From JBCCGL01 sp039029275 (GTDB taxonomy: Bacteria > Pseudomonadota > Gammaproteobacteria > JBCCGL01): a stretch of 64,000 nt of DNA. Position 1 is the first letter of the stretch. Every line of letters begins with the position of its first letter. Below the pieces are notes generated by a model. The model saw only the letters and a program-made list of their open reading frames with translations, was not told the origin of the DNA and did not search any database. Below, one piece after another: positions 18,173-26,778 of the stretch. Location: positions 236,952 through 300,951 of the forward strand of contig JBCCGL010000005.1 of the NCBI GenBank assembly GCA_039029275.1. Reading direction: 5' to 3'. The position numbers were made by a program, and so were the translations under genes.

Positions 18173-19318
18173 TCATATTCGTTGATCGTTACCCGTGCTT
18201 TTTCGGGATTCAAGAAGCGTCTTGAATTTGAAAATCCAAAACAATATCAAACCTTTGACTGTGTTACCTGGAGTACGCAATGACACGTATCGCTGCACTC
18301 TGGGATTCCACACGCGATGCGCGGGGCTATCCGATATCAGACTTATAACCTTGACGTCTGAATGATCGGCAAAGTGCTCGAGTAGAAAACGCTTGACCAA
18401 AAGTCCCGGAGAGCATTTTGAAAATTCCTGGTCGTACGCAGTTTTTAGACCGACACAAAACTGACCAAAAATCAGGCAAACCTGCATACCAATGAGCTTT
18501 TGATCTATGTACAGAGCAAATAGTTCGACATTTCCACTTTCTGCCAATTTTGAAATGACACGTTGATAAAACTGCTTTTTTCGCGGACTAAGTGAAATCG
18601 CTAGTGGTTTCTTGTGCTTTCCGCGACCCTTTCCGTGCCCACCTTTCCATCCTCTTTCTTCTAACTCCAGGAAATTCGCAAAGCCGTCCAAAACATGGCC
18701 GATCTCAACCAAGCGGCAGTATTCCACAATACCCAGCGCATTTGCCTGCTTGATGCGCCTCGTAATGTTTTGCCGATGCTTGCGTGTGAAGTTGCCGCTC
18801 AGAGTTTCGTATGCATCCAAATCAATGAAGTTGCACGAATCACGGCTCCTTTTAAACACGATGGGTTCGCCGCTATTCGAAAACATCTCGATAAGAACCG
18901 AACTGTCCAACACCTCCTTGGCAAGAAAAACATCCCACTTCGTGTTTCTATAGCGTTTGAGTTCTCGAATAAAGAATAAAAAAACTGCAGCCTTGTCCGC
19001 CTCCTTATTAATCAGAAAATCAGGCATGTACAGTTGTTCTCTTGACGGAATGCTAGCCTGAGTCCACGTGATTAACGAACCTTTCTTTTCAAACTCAATT
19101 GGGAACACGGCTACGAGCTTAGCGGACTGAAAAACCGCAAAGAAATGGATTCTGTCTTGAGTCTTTTCTACCTCTTTAATAAACGCCTCGAACCATGCGG
19201 GGTGGCAGTAGAACGAGCGAATATCAGCAACCTCGGTAAGACTCAACCACTCGTCGCGGAGACGGTCAATTCCTGACTGGCCGACGAAAACCTCAATCTC
19301 GAAATCAGCGTGGCTCAA
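18173..19318 (-). CDS. CelD/BcsL-type GNAT acyltransferase
   Basis: A 381-residue protein of the BioF2-like (Acetyltransf_6, CelD/BcsL) family. RKHRQNITRRIKQANALG marks the basic segment between two GNAT halves, and FLELEERGWKG the conserved segment at the start of the second half. Such proteins act in exopolysaccharide and peptidoglycan-like aminoacylation loci and resemble FemAB. It overlaps the paralogous upstream gene by 4 bp, so they form a coupled pair. Very Lys/Phe/Ile-rich and AT-rich relative to the rest of the window. Substrate unknown. Confidence 0.75.
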   Translation of the reverse strand: MSHADFEIEVFVGQSGIDRLRDEWLSLTEVADIRSFYCHPAWFEAFIKEVEKTQDRIHFFAVFQSAKLVAVFPIEFEKKGSLITWTQASIPSREQLYMPDFLINKEADKAAVFLFFIRELKRYRNTKWDVFLAKEVLDSSVLIEMFSNSGEPIVFKRSRDSCNFIDLDAYETLSGNFTRKHRQNITRRIKQANALGIVEYCRLVEIGHVLDGFANFLELEERGWKGGHGKGRGKHKKPLAISLSPRKKQFYQRVISKLAESGNVELFALYIDQKLIGMQVCLIFGQFCVGLKTAYDQEFSKCSPGLLVKRFLLEHFADHSDVKVISLISDSPAHRVWNPRVQRYVSLRTPGNTVKGLILFWIFKFKTLLESRKSTGNDQRI

Positions 19319-20430
19319 TGGGAACGTCTAATGGTTTTTTTAAGATAGTAGGCAGCACGAACTATGGACCCGATCAGCGTACGGTTAATCGCTTGCAGTT
19401 CGATTACCTCTCGGCTTGTCGGCTTCCAAACTTTCTGCCAGGAATAACTTGAAATCATATCGTAGCGTGTGACATCAGGGTGTTGACTATAGCGATCGAT
19501 CACGTATTTCCTGAGCAATTGACCGGGACTGGCATCGGTGTACCGCTCGTTAAAGCCGTGCTTTAACCAATAAACAGACGCGCCTGAAATTACGCAAAAA
19601 TCTGCTGCTACTGGCTCTTTATTGATGAGCAAAAGGTGGATATCGCAGCGGTTCGATCGCGCAAATCGTTTCATCAAGTTCCGGTAAAATTCCAACTGGT
19701 CGGGATGCAGGGCAATTGCCCGTTTACCGCCTCTTTGACTCTTCCACCCCGACGCTTCAAGCGCTACGAACTGATCGAAAGCATGATCAAGTACGCTCTG
19801 ATCACACACGGTTACGAACTCCACCTCGCCGAGTGCTTTTAATCGCGCCAGTCCTCGCTTTAGATTACTACGCATTTTCTTGGCTAAGACGTCCCTTCCG
19901 TAATCGTCAAAGTCGAGCTGAATGAAATTATTGATTGCTATCGCTCTGATCGCAAAGGGGGATGCAACCTCTTTTCCGACAAGTTGGGATAGTTCGTCCT
20001 GGATAAAACCACCCAGCTTTACCAAGTCCCAGGCAACATAGACGTGCAATTGACGCAGGAGTCTGTGGAGATCATCCAGTGACCAATCGGGCGGCCACAA
20101 CATGCCCCTAACCGGAATTGGAGTATCAGGTAGTTGGAGTATTTTGACGGACAAAAAGAGCCGCTTTTTTAACACTTTTGAGAGCGGCAGCACGGCCCGA
20201 AGCTCGACGCCCCGGTACACAGCAACGATGAATTCGAATTGGGCATTCTTACGCAGAGATTCGAAGTATGAGAGATAATACCCCGATGTCTGCATTAACC
20301 CGGTTTGCCCAAAGGATTCGGCGAGGGAATCCCACGCCTGCGCAAGCTTACGAATTTCACTGATTTCATGGACGATCTCGACGCGCACATCTTCGCCTGC
20401 CAGATTTGTTTGGATACTGATTGACTCCAC
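19315..20430 (-). CDS. CelD/BcsL-type GNAT acyltransferase, paralogue
   Basis: A 371-residue paralogue of the downstream gene with the same plan: a first GNAT half (about 15-170), the basic segment KKMRSNLKRGLARLKALG, then FVALEASGWKSQRGGKRAI and a second GNAT half with DFCVISGASVYWLKHGFNE. It is first in a two-gene unit whose reading frames overlap. A double-GNAT/FemAB-like transferase is likely; donor and acceptor are unknown. Confidence 0.75.
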   Translation of the reverse strand: MESISIQTNLAGEDVRVEIVHEISEIRKLAQAWDSLAESFGQTGLMQTSGYYLSYFESLRKNAQFEFIVAVYRGVELRAVLPLSKVLKKRLFLSVKILQLPDTPIPVRGMLWPPDWSLDDLHRLLRQLHVYVAWDLVKLGGFIQDELSQLVGKEVASPFAIRAIAINNFIQLDFDDYGRDVLAKKMRSNLKRGLARLKALGEVEFVTVCDQSVLDHAFDQFVALEASGWKSQRGGKRAIALHPDQLEFYRNLMKRFARSNRCDIHLLLINKEPVAADFCVISGASVYWLKHGFNERYTDASPGQLLRKYVIDRYSQHPDVTRYDMISSYSWQKVWKPTSREVIELQAINRTLIGSIVRAAYYLKKTIRRSH

Positions 20431-20792
20431 TATCTTTTACATTTTTTCCGCGAATCTGACTTTTTGATTGGATTGACCATTGACCTACGGAGGAGTGTCA
20501 ACGACTTACAAAACCACATCAAGGGGTTTTTAAAAAATGTCCAATCAATCGGCACAAACGGAAAACTCAGGTGTTCTCCAAATTGTGGAAGTCATTTGCT
20601 CACAGTAATTTTGTTTTAATTTTCTGGTTTTCTGGTTATCACGCCAATTCGTACCTACACGGTCAGATATCGGATCACAGTCGAAGTTCAAAACACCGAG
20701 TTCAACACTGTCTTTTGTCCGCACCGATTCAATTTTGCGATCTGGACCTGCGCAGCACACCCGAAGATTTTGGAAGAGGCTTAATCCTCGTT
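20431..20792. other. Gene-free AT-rich gap
   Basis: 362 bp without a convincing gene. It holds a hairpin AAAACC-N9-GGTTTT (20510-20530) followed by A/T runs, nested in a 9-bp inverted repeat TTGATTGGA (20464-20472) and TCCAATCAA (20540-20548). These could end transcription from the EamA gene or mark the promoter region of the acyltransferase pair. An open frame of 71 codons on the minus strand (20545-20760) has no family, start signal or protein-like composition and is not called. Confidence 0.5.
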
Positions 20793-21701
20793 TTACTCGT
20801 GCTTATCGGTAGCGGTTATTCCCGCCGCAGCCGCGACCACACAGGCAACCGCGATCATACCCTGTATCCCCATTCGCTCACCCAGTATCACCGCACCAAT
20901 CAATGCTGCAACCGCAGGTTCAACGCTGACCAAAACGCCGTACATACGCTTGGTGATCTTCTTCAGCGCTTCGAATTCGAGCGTAAATGGAATACTCGTT
21001 GAGAGTAACGCGACACCTATGCCAACAAAAATGATCAGCGGGTCATTTACCATCGCGGGCAGCGCAGGAATCGCAAACGGAATCATTGCACAAGCGGCAA
21101 CAGTCATTCCGATGGCCAACCCATCGTGACCGGGGATGCGACTCGAAACACGCGTTGACAGGATGATAAACAGCGCCCAGCCCGTGCCCGCGAGAACCGC
21201 GAACAATATGCCGATTGGGTCAAGGTCGATACCCGAAAGTGGCGACAAAAGGGCAATGCCGGCTGCGGCCAGAGCAACCCAACCAAAATGGCTGACACGC
21301 CGCGAGTTAAACGCGGCCACGCCAAGCGGTCCGATAAACTCAATGGCTACAGCAGCTCCGAGTGGAATGCGTGCAATCGACTGATAAAAAAACATGTTCA
21401 TCGCCGCAAGACACAAGCCAAACATCAACAGCAACATCCGGTTTTGGGCAAATATTCGCGTGGTTTGACGAATACCCGTGCGCGAGACAATCAACAACAG
21501 GATCGCAGCGAAAATGATTCGTACGGCGACTGCCCCATCTGCCCCGATAACAGGGAACAAATTTGTCGCGAAAGCTGCGCCGAGCTGGATCGCGACAATT
21601 GCCAACAACACCAGCCCGGGAGGTGGAATGGCGCCCAGCATGTTTGCAGCGACGGACTCATTATCCGGCATGGATCGCGCAGCTCTTCTATCGTCGCTCA
21701 T
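20793..21701 (-). CDS. EamA exporter, RhtA-like
   Basis: A 302-residue drug/metabolite transporter with ten predicted helices. FYQSIARIPLGAAVAIEFIGPLGVA and the second-half segment LVSVEPAVAALIGAVILGE are close in style to RhtA-type threonine/homoserine exporters. Export of an amino acid or amino-acid derivative is therefore plausible (inference). Its position beside acyltransferases and an asparagine-synthetase homologue fits a product exporter for that block. Confidence 0.8.
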   Translation of the reverse strand: MSDDRRAARSMPDNESVAANMLGAIPPPGLVLLAIVAIQLGAAFATNLFPVIGADGAVAVRIIFAAILLLIVSRTGIRQTTRIFAQNRMLLLMFGLCLAAMNMFFYQSIARIPLGAAVAIEFIGPLGVAAFNSRRVSHFGWVALAAAGIALLSPLSGIDLDPIGILFAVLAGTGWALFIILSTRVSSRIPGHDGLAIGMTVAACAMIPFAIPALPAMVNDPLIIFVGIGVALLSTSIPFTLEFEALKKITKRMYGVLVSVEPAVAALIGAVILGERMGIQGMIAVACVVAAAAGITATDKHE

Positions 21702-21823
21702 TATTACAAGTATTGGTTAACGTAAGTTGTATGCTTGGAACAGTCCGCAGACGAAATTACTTTCGCACTGAATAAAACTGCTTTATTTGTCCACTGATCT
21801 CATATCGAATAATTATTTTACAT

Positions 21824-23527
21824 TCAGTTTACCGACAGTGCCCTTGAATCGGCCTCGAGCAATTCATAAATCTTGCAGACAATTAACGCGCGTAACGCAA
21901 TCGCCATATAATCAACGCGCGGCACATCTGGCACTTTAATCAGCGTTTTACGCGCCTTGTTCAGCAGCCTATCGCACTGCCGCATGAAAGCGGACTTCTT
22001 TCTAACCGTAGATTTCTCAGCGTGCTTAACAATGAATTCAATCGCTTCGCTGGAAAAAACGCCCGTTTGCTGGCTACGTAAATATTCGAAAATATAAGCG
22101 ACAACGTCTTCGCGTCCAAGAAATTCAGCCCTGCTGCTGGTCGAACCTTTACTCGCTAGCTTTATGTCCCCAGAGTTTTCCTCAACAATTTCTTTAAACA
22201 GAGATTTATCGTTACGGTAGGTATAGGGCTGGCTGCGAATGCTCTCCGCAATTTCCCGACTAAGCAGCGGGTTGATTAACTCGCAAAAATAAGATTTGAT
22301 CAAATTTAGCCCCGCCAAACTGGCAGGCATGAGATAAGTAAAATAAAGTCGATCGATATAATCACCCATTTCCTCATTTTCTTTGATCATATCAGCTGGG
22401 TTGTAATCTTGAGCAGGCAATTTTAACTTTTGAATGAGTTCTTGCGTGTTCGAGTAGTCCTGTAGCCTGAAGAACCGCCAGTCTTTGTAGAGTTCCTCCG
22501 TTGTTTCGCGCCACGTATTCCCAAAAGCTTCGTCACCTCGAATGATGCCTTCAATGCCATCGTTGTAGATATTGCGCCACATTCGAAATCCATCGGTGTA
22601 ACCCGATATGTTATCGACGAGGCCTTCTCCGTGCGCCACAAACGAATCAAAAACTCGACCAATCGTATCGACGTTTTTAGGGTCTAACTCATAATAAGTG
22701 TGGGCAGTTTTGTATTTTTGACTCAACTCTGCTGCAACCGCAGCATCAGATCTTTTATCATCCCCTGATCGTGCTTTCCCCCAGGTTATAGAGCGCAGGT
22801 TCGGTTGCTCTCCGATTGCTTGAATAATGCCGCGGCTATCGTAGCCCCCTGAAAGCGCGATTGGCCACTTTGCAAAGTCGATACGCATACTGGAAACAGA
22901 ATTTTTAATCGCGGATGCCAGCCGGGATTTGTGAGATTCTTTACTCGCTTGTTTCGGGCTGTAGCACAGTTCGGTCGTTTGCAATGCGCACGTCCAGGAA
23001 TCCCTGTCCAGCGTCAAAATCGTATCGGGTGGCACACGGTGTAATCGATCGTCCCAGCTTATTTTTGCTCCCAGTACTCCGTTCGAGAGCATCCAGCCGG
23101 GTGCCTGCACGTTTGGAGAAAAGTTGCCCAGCAACGCAAGCAAAGCGCGCTGGGATGTGGCCGCGAGAAATTTGTCTTCGTCGTGAAAATACCAGATCGG
23201 GCGCGAGCTATAGACGTCTGTAGCGACCTGAATATGAGTGCTGTCTCCGCGGAATAAAGCGTAACTGCCATCTGGCGTATACCCGCCAACCTTATGCCAC
23301 TCCTCTGAGTCATTCAAAAAATTTCCGACCGCAACGTTAATGCCGTTGACAGGGAGTGAATCTGGTTTGTTAATGACGCCTGCAACAATTCCATCGTTTT
23401 GTGCAACATGGGGCTCCAGGTACGCGATGTCAGCCGGTTCAAGCAGGTCGGATATTTTAACGATGTAATCCGAGACTGCTGCGGCTTCTGATCTGTCTAC
23501 GAAACATGCACATATTGCGTGGGCCAT
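21824..23527 (-). CDS. Asparagine-synthetase homologue without Cys2
   Basis: A 567-residue protein with an N-terminal Ntn-amidotransferase-like half (about 1-190) and a C-terminal AMP-forming synthetase half with the PP-loop SGGYDSRG (226-233). The N-terminus is MAHAICACF, with Ala at residue 2, so the catalytic Cys2 that releases ammonia from glutamine in AsnB is missing. Homologues of this kind (beta-lactam synthetase, lasso-peptide cyclase) form amide bonds with another amine or use free ammonia. The adenylation chemistry is supported by the PP-loop; the substrate is not. It lies 132 bp beyond dnaE2 on the same strand but is unlikely to belong to the SOS operon. Confidence 0.75.
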   Translation of the reverse strand: MAHAICACFVDRSEAAAVSDYIVKISDLLEPADIAYLEPHVAQNDGIVAGVINKPDSLPVNGINVAVGNFLNDSEEWHKVGGYTPDGSYALFRGDSTHIQVATDVYSSRPIWYFHDEDKFLAATSQRALLALLGNFSPNVQAPGWMLSNGVLGAKISWDDRLHRVPPDTILTLDRDSWTCALQTTELCYSPKQASKESHKSRLASAIKNSVSSMRIDFAKWPIALSGGYDSRGIIQAIGEQPNLRSITWGKARSGDDKRSDAAVAAELSQKYKTAHTYYELDPKNVDTIGRVFDSFVAHGEGLVDNISGYTDGFRMWRNIYNDGIEGIIRGDEAFGNTWRETTEELYKDWRFFRLQDYSNTQELIQKLKLPAQDYNPADMIKENEEMGDYIDRLYFTYLMPASLAGLNLIKSYFCELINPLLSREIAESIRSQPYTYRNDKSLFKEIVEENSGDIKLASKGSTSSRAEFLGREDVVAYIFEYLRSQQTGVFSSEAIEFIVKHAEKSTVRKKSAFMRQCDRLLNKARKTLIKVPDVPRVDYMAIALRALIVCKIYELLEADSRALSVN

Positions 23528-23659
23528 ACTGACTCATATCCCAATTGAAATCTGAATTGCGTTTACACCGATAAAGCAATGCAAAGATTGATGTGGTTCT
23601 CAAGTTACACATCACTTGGCAGGCGGTTGATTTCGGTGAGCACATCATACGCGAAACCA

Positions 23660-26600
23660 TTAATGAAAATCCCTCGACTGGACTTCCAATCCGCTCAACA
23701 AATAGCTTATGTCTTCGAGGTGATCGGCAATTAAATGCAATACTCCATCCTCTTTTTGTACTTTACCTCTCACGCCTAATAAGTCCGACTGCAATAGCGC
23801 CTGTCGCTGTTTCTCCACAATCTTTGGCCAGACAATTGTATTGATAAAACCGTCTTCATCTTCCAGCGTGACAAACACAACGCCCGCCGCTGTTCCCGGT
23901 CGTTGTCGATTAACCACCAGCCCCGCCACCAACGCTGTCTGATCCGTCTCCAGTTTCCACAGGTCAGATGAGTTCAGCGCACCGTATCCTTGCAAGGTTT
24001 CGCGCAGCATTGCCAGCGGATGTCTGCGCAAGGTAAGACCGGTTTGTCTGTAATCCGCCAGCACATCGTCTACTTCGGCAGGTGTACGCAACATCGGCTT
24101 AACCTCATCTGCCTCCGCCTCACGCAAAAGCGGCAACGCTTGCTCAACGCCGCTGACCTGCCAAAATGCGCTGTGTCGATGCCCGCTCAACTCGCGCAGC
24201 GCATCGGCGGCGGCGATGCATTCGATTTCCTGGCTGGACAAGCCGGTTCGATACATCAGTTCGCGCACAGAGGAAAACGCTCTCTGCGCCCGCACTTCAC
24301 ACAAACGTTCGACCGCGTTTTTGGATAAACCCTTAACCATGCGGAGCCCCAATCGCAGCTCGGCCTGACCCGCTTTGTTTTTCTCCAGCGTGCAATCCCA
24401 CTCGCTCGCATTGATCTCGACGGGTCGAACAACCACACCATGCCGTCGCGCATCCTGAACCAGTTGATCCGGCCGGTAAAAACCCATTGGCCAGCTGTTG
24501 ATTAAGGCGCAACAAAATGCGGCCGGATAATAGTTCTTCAACCACGAGGAGATGTAAGCGAGGTGCGCAAAACTGGCGGAGTGCGATTCCGGAAAACCGT
24601 AATCACCGAAACCTTTTATCTGCTCGAAGATACGCAGAAAGTATTCATCAGAGTAGCCGTTAGTTTTCATTCCCGCGTAGAGTTTTTCACGATGCGGTTC
24701 CAGCCCGCCTTTGCGTTTCCACGCCGCCATGTCGCGCCGCAGTTGATCGGCCTCGCCCGCCGTGTAGTCCGCTGCGATCATCGCGAACTGCATGACCTGC
24801 TCCTGAAAAATTGGCACCCCGAGCGTACGCTCCAATACTCTTTTGACTTTCTCGCAGGGGTAAGTAACCGGCTCGCGCCCGTTTCGCCGCGCCAGATACG
24901 GGTGCACCATATGCCCCTGAATCGGCCCCGGCCGCATGATCGCGATCTCGATCACCAGATCGTAGTAATTCTCAGGGCGCAGGCGCGGCAGCATGCTCAT
25001 CTGCGCGCGTGACTCGATCTGAAACACGCCGACAGTATCCGCTCGACAAATCATTTCATAAACCGACGGATCCTCACGCGGGATATCCGTCAGCGCCATT
25101 GGCTCGGTGTCGTCAAAGTCGCCGATTAGTTTGAGCGCCTTGCGGATAGCCGTCAGCATGCCGAGCGCGAGCACGTCGACCTTCATCAACCCCAGCGCTT
25201 CGAGGTCGTCCTTTTCCCACTGGATAACGCGGCGGTCGGCCATCGCCGCGTTTTCAATCGGCACCAGTTCGGTGAGCTTGCCTTCGCTGATGACAAAACC
25301 GCCGACGTGCTGCGAGAGATGCCGCGGAAATCCGATGATGACGCCGACCAGATAAACAAATTGCCGGATGACGAAGCTGTCCAGCGCGAGGCCACCGGCT
25401 TCAAGCTTGTCCTCGACGCGCTGATCCCACCAGGTGATCGACTTGGCCAGATGGTCGATTTGCTCCTGACTCATGCCAAGCGCCTTGCCCACATCGCGAA
25501 TCGCGCTGCGCGTGCGATAGGTGATCACGGTCGCGGCCAATGCCGTGCGCTCGTGGCCATATTTGTTATAGATGTACTGGATCACCTCCTCGCGCCGCTC
25601 GTGCTCGAAGTCCACATCGATATCCGGCGGCTCGGCGCGTTCACGCGAAACAAAGCGCTCGAACAACAGCTGCGTGCAGTCCGGGTGCACATTGGTAATA
25701 CCGAGGCAAAAACAGACGATAGAGTTAGCCGCCGACCCGCGCCCCTGACACAGAATTTCCTGCTCGCGGGCAAACTTCACGATGTCGTAAACGGTGAGAA
25801 AGTAAGACTCGTATTGCAATTCGGCGATCAGTGCCAGCTCGCGCTCGACCACGCTGCGGTTTTTGTCCGATATGCCATCCGGCCAGCGCTCCGCGATACC
25901 CCGCTCGGTTAGCTCGCGCAACCACGATCGCGGCGTATAGCCCGGCGGTACCACCTCGCGCGGGTAGCGGTACTCCTCACGCAATACGTCGAGCGAAAAA
26001 TGACAGCGCTCTGCAATGCGCAGGGTTTCATCAAGCAGCACCTGCGGATAAATCGCCTGCAGTTGTTCGCGACTGCGCAGATGGCGCTCGCCGTTTTTGT
26101 GTTTGCGGTAGCCGAGTCGATCGACGCTGGTGCCGAGGCGAATCGCGGTGACGACATCCTGTAGCACGCGACGCTTGCGCACGTGCATATGCACATCGCC
26201 GCTGGCGCACAGCGGTACCCCGTGTTGTTCGCCCATGGCCTGGAGTTGTTGTAACGTTTCCCTGTCGTCACCTTCAAGCAACAGCTCGACGGCGATCCAC
26301 AGCGCTTCACCAAAGCATCGTTGCAACCAGCGCAACGGTTCGTCGTCGAACTTGCCCGCGCTTCGTACGGGCGACCACAAGGCGATACAGCCTTTCGGAA
26401 AATACTGCTGCAGCATCTCACGGCTTAGCAAATACCGGCCTTTTTCCGCTGCGCAGCGCGCCATGCTGATCAGGTGCGACAAGCGTCCGTAACTCGCGCG
26501 ACTGGTCGCCAGCAGGACGAACCGCGTACCGTCGTCGAGCGTAAACTCGCTGCCAACGATTAATTTTATTTTGTCCCGCGCCGCCAAATGCGCCCGCGCC

Positions 26601-26767
26601 ACGCCGCTGAGCGAGCACTCGTCGGTGATGGCAATCGCGCTGTAGCCCAGTTCAAGCGCGCGCGCGACCAACTCCTGCGGGTGCGATGCACCGCGCAAAA
26701 AGGTGAAGTTGCTAAGGCAGTGCAGCTCGGCGTAGAAGGCACCTCGGCTGTCGTTTTGTGAGGGCAT
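23660..26767 (-). CDS. dnaE2: Error-prone DNA polymerase DnaE2 (ImuC)
   Basis: Alpha-type DNA polymerase of the SOS mutagenesis cassette; copies past lesions with ImuA and ImuB. Domains in order: PHP (from AELHCLSNFTFLRGASHP), polymerase palm with PDIDVDFEHERR carrying the catalytic Asp residues and GRGSAANS upstream, a helix-hairpin-helix region, and a C-terminal OB fold (TALVAGLVVNRQRPGTAAG). It lacks the long C-terminal tau-binding region of DnaE1. I chose the ATG at 26767, giving 1035 residues; a frame open from 26902 would add 45 non-conserved residues inside imuB. It starts 11 bp after the imuB stop. Confidence 0.95.
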   Translation of the reverse strand: MPSQNDSRGAFYAELHCLSNFTFLRGASHPQELVARALELGYSAIAITDECSLSGVARAHLAARDKIKLIVGSEFTLDDGTRFVLLATSRASYGRLSHLISMARCAAEKGRYLLSREMLQQYFPKGCIALWSPVRSAGKFDDEPLRWLQRCFGEALWIAVELLLEGDDRETLQQLQAMGEQHGVPLCASGDVHMHVRKRRVLQDVVTAIRLGTSVDRLGYRKHKNGERHLRSREQLQAIYPQVLLDETLRIAERCHFSLDVLREEYRYPREVVPPGYTPRSWLRELTERGIAERWPDGISDKNRSVVERELALIAELQYESYFLTVYDIVKFAREQEILCQGRGSAANSIVCFCLGITNVHPDCTQLLFERFVSRERAEPPDIDVDFEHERREEVIQYIYNKYGHERTALAATVITYRTRSAIRDVGKALGMSQEQIDHLAKSITWWDQRVEDKLEAGGLALDSFVIRQFVYLVGVIIGFPRHLSQHVGGFVISEGKLTELVPIENAAMADRRVIQWEKDDLEALGLMKVDVLALGMLTAIRKALKLIGDFDDTEPMALTDIPREDPSVYEMICRADTVGVFQIESRAQMSMLPRLRPENYYDLVIEIAIMRPGPIQGHMVHPYLARRNGREPVTYPCEKVKRVLERTLGVPIFQEQVMQFAMIAADYTAGEADQLRRDMAAWKRKGGLEPHREKLYAGMKTNGYSDEYFLRIFEQIKGFGDYGFPESHSASFAHLAYISSWLKNYYPAAFCCALINSWPMGFYRPDQLVQDARRHGVVVRPVEINASEWDCTLEKNKAGQAELRLGLRMVKGLSKNAVERLCEVRAQRAFSSVRELMYRTGLSSQEIECIAAADALRELSGHRHSAFWQVSGVEQALPLLREAEADEVKPMLRTPAEVDDVLADYRQTGLTLRRHPLAMLRETLQGYGALNSSDLWKLETDQTALVAGLVVNRQRPGTAAGVVFVTLEDEDGFINTIVWPKIVEKQRQALLQSDLLGVRGKVQKEDGVLHLIADHLEDISYLLSGLEVQSRDFH

Positions 26768-26778
26768 GACCAGAAAGT

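Noticed and set aside
20545..20760. Open frame of 71 codons on minus strand in the gene-free gap
   Set aside because: No family, no clear ribosome-binding site and low-quality composition; likely chance.
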